From Pseudomonas viridiflava (GTDB taxonomy: Bacteria; Pseudomonadota; Gammaproteobacteria; Pseudomonadales; Pseudomonadaceae): a stretch of 64,000 nt of DNA. The DNA lies in contig NZ_UTHA01000016.1 of the NCBI RefSeq assembly GCF_900582195.1, forward strand, positions 62,001-126,000, in the 5' to 3' direction. The notes beneath the pieces were generated by a model. The model searched no databases. It saw only the letters and a program-made list of their open reading frames with translations, and was not told the origin of the DNA. Each line of letters begins with the position of its first letter. The stretch's first letter is position 1. The position numbers were made by a program, and so were the translations under genes. This document shows, piece by piece, positions 1 through 9,000 of this stretch.

Positions 1-1
1 G

Positions 2-3000
2 GCGGCCAACATCACCGACATCCAGTTCCGCGATCGTGGCCTGTATTTCGACAGCACCGGCACGCAGCCGACCTTCACCGATGCCGCCGGCAAGGTGTTG
101 GTGGAGCGCGGTGCTGCCATCGCAACCCGCCAGCCGGCCTCGTCTACCGCTGCCGGTGGTTATGCTTTGCTGCTCGGCAACGAAGTGCAGAACGACGGCA
201 GCATCAGCACCGCCAAAGGCCAGACCGTGCTGGCCGCCGGTGACCGTTTCTACATTCGCAAAGGTTCGGGCACCGAGGGCAATGCGCTGTCCACCACCTT
301 CGGCAACGAAGTCATCCCCGGCTTCAAGGCCGGCGCGGTGACAGGTAACGTCACCAACAACGGCATGATCCAGTCTGCCACCGGCGACATCACCCTGACC
401 GGTCATGATGTGGTGCAGAACGGTGTGTTGCTCGCGAGTACGTCAGTGGCCACGCGCGGCACGATTCACCTGACCAATCCGAGCACCGATAACAATGGCA
501 GCGTCACGCTGGGGCAGGGCAGCGCCACGGCCATCATGCTCGACAGCAGTGATCTCAGCGCCCTCGACAGCCAGCGCGACGCGAGCCTGAGCAATGTCAG
601 CGCGAACAACCGGATCCGTGGCGACCAGTCACGCATCGAGCTGCAGAGCGGTGGTACGGTCGAGTTCCAGAGCGGTTCGATCACCCTGGCCACTGGCGGC
701 CAGGTCGCGGTCAGTGCACAACGCCGCAGCCTGGTGCGTGACGGCGCGATGATCGATGTGTCCGGGGCGCTCGGCGTCAAGGTCGCGATGGAAAACAACA
801 GCATCAAGATCAACGTGCAGGGCAACGAGCAGCGCGATGCGTCGGTCAACCGCGAGAAAGGCGCGCTCAACAGCAACGATATCTGGGTCGATGTACGCGA
901 GCTGGTGTATGTGCCGGCCGGCACCAACGACTACGCCACGGATCGCTGGTACACCGCCGGTGGCCTGTTGGAAGTCGGTGGTTATCTCGGCACCCAAGGA
1001 CACAGCGTCGGCGAGTGGATGGCCCAAGGTGGCATGGTGAGTTTCGCCGGCAACGACGTGGTCACCGAAAAGGGCTCGTTGATCAACCTGTCCGGCGGCA
1101 CCCTGGATGTGCAGAGCGGGCAGATCCGCCAGAGCTGGTTGCGTGGCGCCGATGGTCGATTGTATGAAGTCTCCCGTGCACCGGGGGATCTGCTCTACAC
1201 CGGGCTGTACAAAGGTTATGAAGACAACAGCGAACGCTGGGGCCAGACCAGTTATTTCTACAACCCGCTGATCGCCCCGCGTTCACGTTTCGAATCGGGT
1301 TACACCGTGGGTCGCGATGCCGGGCAATTGGTGATTTCTACAGCCAACGCCGTGCTTAACGGGCAGATGATCGGCGATGTGTACCAGGGTGAGCGGCAGA
1401 ATCAGGCGCCGAAACCGGTGCTCGATGGCTATCAGCAGAGCCAGACCGCACTGGCCCGGCGTGCGCAATTGATCGTCGGCAGTTACGACCCGACCTTCGT
1501 CGCGGCATCGAATGGGCTGCTCTATACCCTCAATCCACTGCTCGATCAGGTACAGATCGGTGGCACGCGTCCGGTCGCCGGCAATGATCTTGATTTGATC
1601 GGCGCGGTGTCCGATACCCGCAAGGGCAAGCTGTATCTCGACAACGACCAGCTCAACGGATTCCGCCTCGGTGCGCTCAAGGTTTCTGCCAAGGATCAGA
1701 TCGCCGTTGACGGTGCGCTCATGGTCGACAGCGGCGGCGACATCACCCTCTACGGCCCGGATGTACAGGTCGGTGCCGACCTGACCGCTCGCGGCGGCAG
1801 TCTGCGTCTGGGCAACGTGCTCAATCAGTTCAATGGCGGTACAAACACCGACACTCGCCTGGCGGCCAAAACCGACAAAACGACGCAAACCCGCATTGCC
1901 GAGGGCGTGCTTCTCGATACCCGAGGTTTGTGGAGCAACCTGCGCACCAACCCGGACGATAGCGCCAGCCTGGCGTATCTGAACGGTGGCCTGATTTCGA
2001 TCCGCAGCAGCGGCGATATCGACGTCGCTGCCGGCAGCCTGATCGAAGTTTCTTCCGGTGGTGCCGTACTCGCCAATGGCAAGACCCGGGGCGGCAAGGG
2101 CGGGGATCTGACGCTGGAGTCCAGTGCCATTTCCGCGCCTGGCAAAACCCGTCTGAACCTCGACGGCGAACTGCGCGGTTACGGCGTCACGGGCGGCGGC
2201 ACCTTGACGGTGCAGGCCAACAAAATACTGGTCGGGCAAACGGATAAAACCCTGGCAGACAACACCCTGCAACTGTCCACCGACCTGTTCAGCAAGGGAT
2301 TCTCCGCCTACAACCTGATCGGCCTGAGCGGGCTCGACGTTGCCGAAGGCACCGCAATCGACGTGAACATGCCGGTCTACCGTTTCGGCGATGCGGCACC
2401 GAACGAGGTCAGCGGCGTCGATCCGCGAACGGCGCTGGAGCTGTGGACCCCGACGCTGTTCCAGGAAAACCCGACCAAGGGCGTACTGACCCAGCGCGCC
2501 GGCGCCAGCCTGACACTGCAAGGCGGCGCGACGCTGGTCGAGCTGATTGACGCCGCCAACAGCACCTTGAGCCTGGGCCGAGGCTCGCGCATCAGCGTCG
2601 ATCCGGGGCAGAGCATCAAATTGCGTGGCGCCGGGCAGATCACCGTTGACGGTGAACTGGATGCCTGGGGCGGCACGATCGATATTCGTCAGCAACAGTT
2701 CGGCTCGATCCAGCCGGCCACTTCGATTCAAGTGGGGGATCCGAACGCACATAACCGCTCGATCTGGATCGGCGAACAGGCGGTGCTGGATGTCGCCGCG
2801 CGCGCCAATACAGCGACTGACACCTTGGGCCGCACTTACGGCCAGGTCGGCAAGGGCGGCAGCATCATCATCGGCGGCGAGATCGACTCGAAACTGGCAA
2901 CCGCCACGGCCGCCGATGCCTACGTGATTGTGCGTCCGGGCGCGCGGCTGGATGCCTCGGGTACCGAGGCCGTTCTGGATATCGCCGGCCAGGGCCCGAC

Positions 3001-6000
3001 CCGCGTCGCAACGGATGGCGGGCGCATCGGTTTGAGTTCCTACACAGGCCTGTTTGTTGAAGGCAACTTGCGTGCGGCGGCGGGTGGCGTCGGGGCGGCC
3101 GGTGGCCGTCTGGAGCTGGCGCTGGAGACGCCGCTGTATTCCGACTCGGCGAGCAACGCGGTGCGGGCACCGAGGGAAATGATCATCGGCCAAGCGGCAG
3201 GGAACGGGCTGCTGCCCGCGAATCTGCAACCCGGCGAAGGCGCCGATGGCTTGCGTTACGGTCAAGCCCGTCTAAGTGCCGATGGCTTGATGTCGGGCGG
3301 TTTCGACAATCTCAGCCTGCTGAGCAACGGTCTGTTGTCGTTTGACGGTGACATCAATCTGCGCATGAATCAGAGCCTCAGTCTGTTCGCCGGAGCGCTG
3401 TCGCTTGCCGAGAACTCCAAAGGCACGGCGCAGGTTGATTTGAGTGCGCCGTACCTGCGTCTGTCAGGGGTGGGCACCTACTTTGCCGGCTTCAGCATGA
3501 TGCGCCCACGATTGCTCCCTGGTCCGACGACCCGGTTGTCCGACGCGACGTTCAATGCCTCCGCGAACCTGTTGGACGTGGGCAATGGCCTGTCCTTCGG
3601 GACTCAGGGTTCGATCCTGCAACGGCAGGCGCCGGCCGTCGAATACAGCCGTCGGGCTTTCGGTCTGGTGAGCCTCGACAGCAGCGGCGACCTGCGCTTC
3701 CTCGCGCCGAATGATGGCGCGGAGAAAACCAGGCTGTGGACGCCGGGCGACTTGAATCTCGGGGCGGCGCAGATCTATCCCGCCACCGGTATTCAGGCCG
3801 AGGTGCGCGTCGGTTATCAGGGCGAGGCACCGGTTTCTCAACACACCTTGCGGATCAGCGGTCACGGGGCTGCACCGGCTGCAGTGCCGTACTCGGCATT
3901 CGGAAAGCTGATTTTTTCCGCCGCGTACATCGAGCAGGGCGGTGTCTTGCGTGCACCGCTGGGCAAGATCGTATTGGGTGACGATTTGCTCAGCACGACT
4001 CGCGAGGTTCATCTCTTGCCGGGCAGTCTGACCTCGGTCAGCGGCGCCGGTCTGGTCATGCCGTACGGCGGCACCACGGACGGTATCGACTATCGCTACA
4101 ACGCCAAATCCGTGGTGCTCGACGGCATCACCGGCGAAACATCAGGCGTGTCGATCGGCACGCAATTTGCCGATGTGCAGAGCGGCGCGGTCATCGACCT
4201 GTCCGGCGGCGGGGATCTGCGTGGCGCCGGTTTCGTGTCCGGTCGCGGGGGCTCCACCGATGCACGTTTCAATCCGCTGGTGCGCAATGCACCTGACGGC
4301 ACCTTCAGCCTGCCGGGGCTGGCGAGCAACCCGGTCTATGCCATCGTGCCCGGCAACCAGAGCAGCTATGCGCCGATGCTGGCCGAGGCCGGCGCGGTCG
4401 ATCCGCGCATTGGCCAGCAGATAACCATTGGCGCCGGTGTGCCGGGGCTGGCGGCGGGCACTTACACGCTGTTGCCGTCAACGTTCGCCTTGATGCCCGG
4501 TGCGTTCCGGGTTGAAGTCAACGGTCAGGCAGCAGCCGGCGTGACAACGGGGGCGCTGCCATTGCGTAACGGTTCATGGACCAGCAGCGGGCAGATGTCG
4601 ATTGCCAATACTGACGTGCGTGCCAGCCTGGCCAGTCAGGTGATCCTCACGTCTGCCGACGTGTTGCGTCGTTATTCGCAGTACAACGAAACCGGATTCA
4701 CTTCCTTCATCCAGAGCGATGCCGCCCGGCGTGGTGTGCCACGCGCGATGGCACCGATGGACGGCAAGACACTGGATCTGCGCCTGGCGTCCGGCGGCAA
4801 GCAAGGCGTCGATTTGCAGTTCAACGGGCGTGCGTTGTTCGACGCTGCCGAGGGTGGCATGGCCGGCACGGCGGTGGTGCGCGGCGGCAACGCCGGTAGC
4901 AGCTTCGAGATCCTGGGCGCGGGCCATGCACCGACCCCTGGCTTCAACGGCGTGTCGTTATACGCCGACACGCTTAATAGCCTCAATGCCGGGGGGCTGA
5001 CCATCGGTGCGATGCCGAATGTCTTGTACAACACAGCCGCCAACATCATCGGTTTTTTGGGCACCAGCGCAAACATTGTCTTGCGTGAGGGGGCGATTCT
5101 GTCTGCGCCGCAGGTTCTGCTGCGCACCACGTCAACGCTTGGCGGCATCACGGTCGAGGCGGGAGGCGGGATCAATACGCTGGGGCGTGGCAACGTGGCC
5201 TACGACTCAATGGCCGGTTTCGTTTATGAGCCGAAAGCCTCCAGCGTGTTGCTCGTTTCCAACGGTTGGACCCAGGTACTCGCGCCGGAGCTGGCCAGTG
5301 GCATCACCGGAGCGGGCAGTATCCGGATCGGCACTTGCGCAACGAATGTATGCAGTAATCCGGCCCTGCTGTATTCAAACGGCAGTATCACTGCTGCCAC
5401 GGATAACCAGTTCGAACTCGGTGAAGCGGTGCGTTTCGGCACCCGTCATCTGGCACTGTCGGTCGGCTCGGTCAATGCCGGCAGCGCCGAGGCGCTGGCG
5501 GCGGCAGGCAGCCGCGTGCCCGCCGGCCTCACGCTCAACCAGAACGTACTCGACCGTTTGCTGCGCGGTGATACGCAGTATGGTGCGCCGGCACTGGAAA
5601 CCCTGAGCCTGACCACCCGCGACGCCTTCAATTTCTACGGCAGCGTCAGCCTCGACACGATCGACCCACAGACCGGCCAGAGCAAACTGCAGAACCTGGT
5701 GCTGGTCACTCCGGCGATCTACGGTCTTGGCAATGCCAACGATGTAGCGAGCATCCGTACCGCCAACCTGATCTGGAACGGCGCGACCCAAAGCCCTGGC
5801 GCTGTCATCACGGGTGGTGCGGGCACAGGCAGTGGCACGCTGGCCATTCAGGCCCAGCGTATCGAGCTGGGTTATGGCCCGATGCCTCAGGCCAGCGGAC
5901 TGGATCAGAACAATCGCCTGGCGCTGGGTTTTGCCAACGTCAACCTGAGCGCCAGCGACCGCATCACCGCCAATCACAAGGGCAGCCTGGCGGTGTATCA

Positions 6001-9000
6001 GGAGCAGGGCGCTTACGATCCGGTCAAGGGTTACAGCTACAGCGGCGGCAATCTGAATCTACGTACGCCGTTGCTCACTGGCGAGGCGGCATCAGTCAGC
6101 CTGCTCAAGGCCGGCAATAGCCTGACCTTGAGCGGCGCCGGGGCTGCCGGCGTGGCCAATGCCCTGGGTGCGGAGTTGAACCTTGAAGCCCGCGATATCG
6201 TGCTGGATAGTCGCATCGCGTTGGCCAGCGGCAAGCTGACGGTGAAATCCGAAGGCGATCTGACCCTGGGCAGTGGAGCCGTACTGGATATGGCCGGACG
6301 TACCTTGCCGTTCAACGATGTCAGCAAGTACAGCTGGGGCGGCGATGTTTCGCTGTACAGCGCAAATGGCAATATCCGTCAGGCCGCGGGCTCGCGGATC
6401 GATCTGTCGGCGAAGAACAATCAGGCCGGTAACCTTAGCGTCGTCGCTCTGGCCGATGCGGCCGGGATGGTCGATCTGCAAGGCCAGATTGTCGGCGGCA
6501 GCAGTGGTTATTACGACGCCGGTGGCACGATGGTGCCGTACAAGGCCGGTGGCGTGGACATTCGCGCGCAGCGTCTGGGCGGTGACGCCACCGAGCAGTT
6601 CGCGGCGCTCAACCAACGCTTGAATGCCGGGCAGGTTTACAGCAGCCGCAGCCTGCAACTCAAACAAGGCAGCCTGGTAATCGGCGACGGCCTCAAGGCT
6701 GGTGAGATCAATGTGTCGGTGGACAATGGCAGCCTGACGGTTGCCGGTCTGATCGACGCCAGCGGCGAACGTGTCGGCAGCATTCGTCTGTCGGCGAAAA
6801 ACGGTCTGACTCTAGCGGGCAACAGTGTGCTCGATGCCCATGGCCGCGTGCTGCGGGTCGACAGCTACGGCAAGATCATCGATGCGCCGAACCGTGCCAC
6901 GGTCGAACTCAGTTCCGGCGATGGTTTACTCACGCTAGGCAGCGGCGCGCGCATCGACCTGCGCCACGGCACCGATGCCGTGCCGGGTTTCCTTGCGGGG
7001 CAACACGATGGAATGCTGCGCGGCACGCTGGAGCTGAACGCGCCACGTCTGGGCAGCAATGACATCGCCATCGACGCTAGTGGTGTGCTGACCATTCAGG
7101 GCGCGCGTTCTATCGGGCTCAATGGCACGCGCCGTTATACCGATGCCCGTGATGGTGTCGATCAGGCGGTCAGTGGTCGGCCGTATCAGGTGATTGACAA
7201 GGTCATGCTTGAACGTATTCACGGTGACAGCGAAACCTTCATCAATGCCGCTCTGGGCAACAACGATCTGCTGCAACGCAAACTCGCCGGGCTGAACAAC
7301 GCCACTTACGCTGACGCGTTCCATCTGCGCCCGGGCGTGGAAATCGCCAGCAAGACTGCCGACGGTGATCTGGTGGTGGAGGGTGATCTGGATTTGTCCG
7401 GCTATCGCTACGCCAGTCTCAATCCGCACACGCGACTGAACCCATCCGTTTACGGTTCAGGTGAAGCCGGCAGCCTGGTGATTCGTGCCGGTGGCAACCT
7501 CGATATCTACGGCAGCATCAACGACGGCTTCGCGCCGCCATCGGAAACCCAGGATGACGCCGGCTGGAAACTGATTGCCGGTGTGCAGCCGTTTGGCGGG
7601 GATCTGATCGTTCCGGGCAGCGGGGTAACGCTGGCCGAGGGCACGCAGTTTCCGGTGGGCGCGACGCTCAATTACGACGTGACGATTCAGGGTGCAAGAC
7701 TGGCCAATGGCACGTTGCTGCCGACCCAGGCGGTACTGGGCGAGGCGTACACGTTCAGCGCCGGCACTGTGCTGGCGGGGGCTATCCATGATGCCAGCGG
7801 AAATCTGTTGTATGCGGCGGGAACGTTGCTCAGCGAAAGTGTGACGTTGCCGGCAAACACCCGCCTGGGGGCCGGTATCCGCCTGAACAAGGCCACGAGC
7901 CTAAAGGCCATGACCTGGCCCAAGGGCGTGCCGCTGCCAGGGGTTTTCGACCTCGATCTTTTAACGGTTTCCGGTGTGAAACTGAGCAGCTCGCTAGCCT
8001 TGCTGCGCGGCTCGCTGATTCCTTCGATGACTGATGTAAAGCTTGCCGACGGCACTTCGCTGATCGAACTGCGTCCGTTCAACGGCACGCAGCAAGGCAA
8101 GAACTGGGCGTTGGCCAGTATGTTGCCTTCCGGCAGTGCGTCGTGGTCGATGCGCGTGGTGGCGGGTGCCGATCTTGAGGCGGCGGACAGCCGTGCCGTG
8201 AAGCCTGTCACCACCGATGGCAATCTGCGGCTGGCGGACACTCATTACGGTGTCACGCTTACCCAGGCAACGGGGATACTCGTGTGGGCACCGGGCAATC
8301 CGTATGACCTTCCGGGGTATTACCCTGTGCCCGATGACCAATTGGAGATCTGTGCGCAGATAGAAGGGCTCTGTGTGCCGATGGCTCGCTGGGTATGGGC
8401 GCCGGGCAGTGGTCAAGGACCTGACTACGAACCCGTTCCCGAGGAGTATCAGGTCCTTTGTGAAATCTATCCGGAGTTCTGCATCGGCAATAATCCCGGC
8501 ACAACCGCCAAGGCCCACAGCCAGATGTTCAGTGTGCTGCGCACCGGTACTGGCGATCTTGATCTGATGGCTGCCGGCAACTTGAGCATGGATTCACCGT
8601 TTGGCGTTTATACCGCCGGCACTCAATCAGCGAACGTCGATCCGTTGTACAACCAGAAACGCGGGCATCTCTCGAACAGTAATTCGGTATTGGGCAGCGC
8701 CGGTGTCGATTATGAAAAATGGGTCAACGGCGGCACCGACAGTCTTTACCAGGCCTGGTATCCGCAGATGGGCGGCAATCTGACGATCAACGCGGGCGGG
8801 TCTGTTTCGGGCGATTCGGTAGGGCAGAAAACTCGATCGACTTCAGGTGGAACCCGGGAGCAGATCGCAAGTGTCGCGGTGGGCAACTGGCTGTGGCGCC
8901 AAGGCACGTACAACCCGGATATGCCCACGGCCTGGTGGATCAACTTCGGCAGCTATGCCACCCAATTGATGCCAGACACGAACACCAATACCGAACCGTA

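Noticed and set aside
1283..3265. 660-codon minus-strand open frame inside the exoprotein gene (also 9839-11833, 664 codons)
   Set aside because: They mirror the third-position GC bias of the plus-strand gene, have no ribosome site, and their translations are low-complexity without a recognisable domain.
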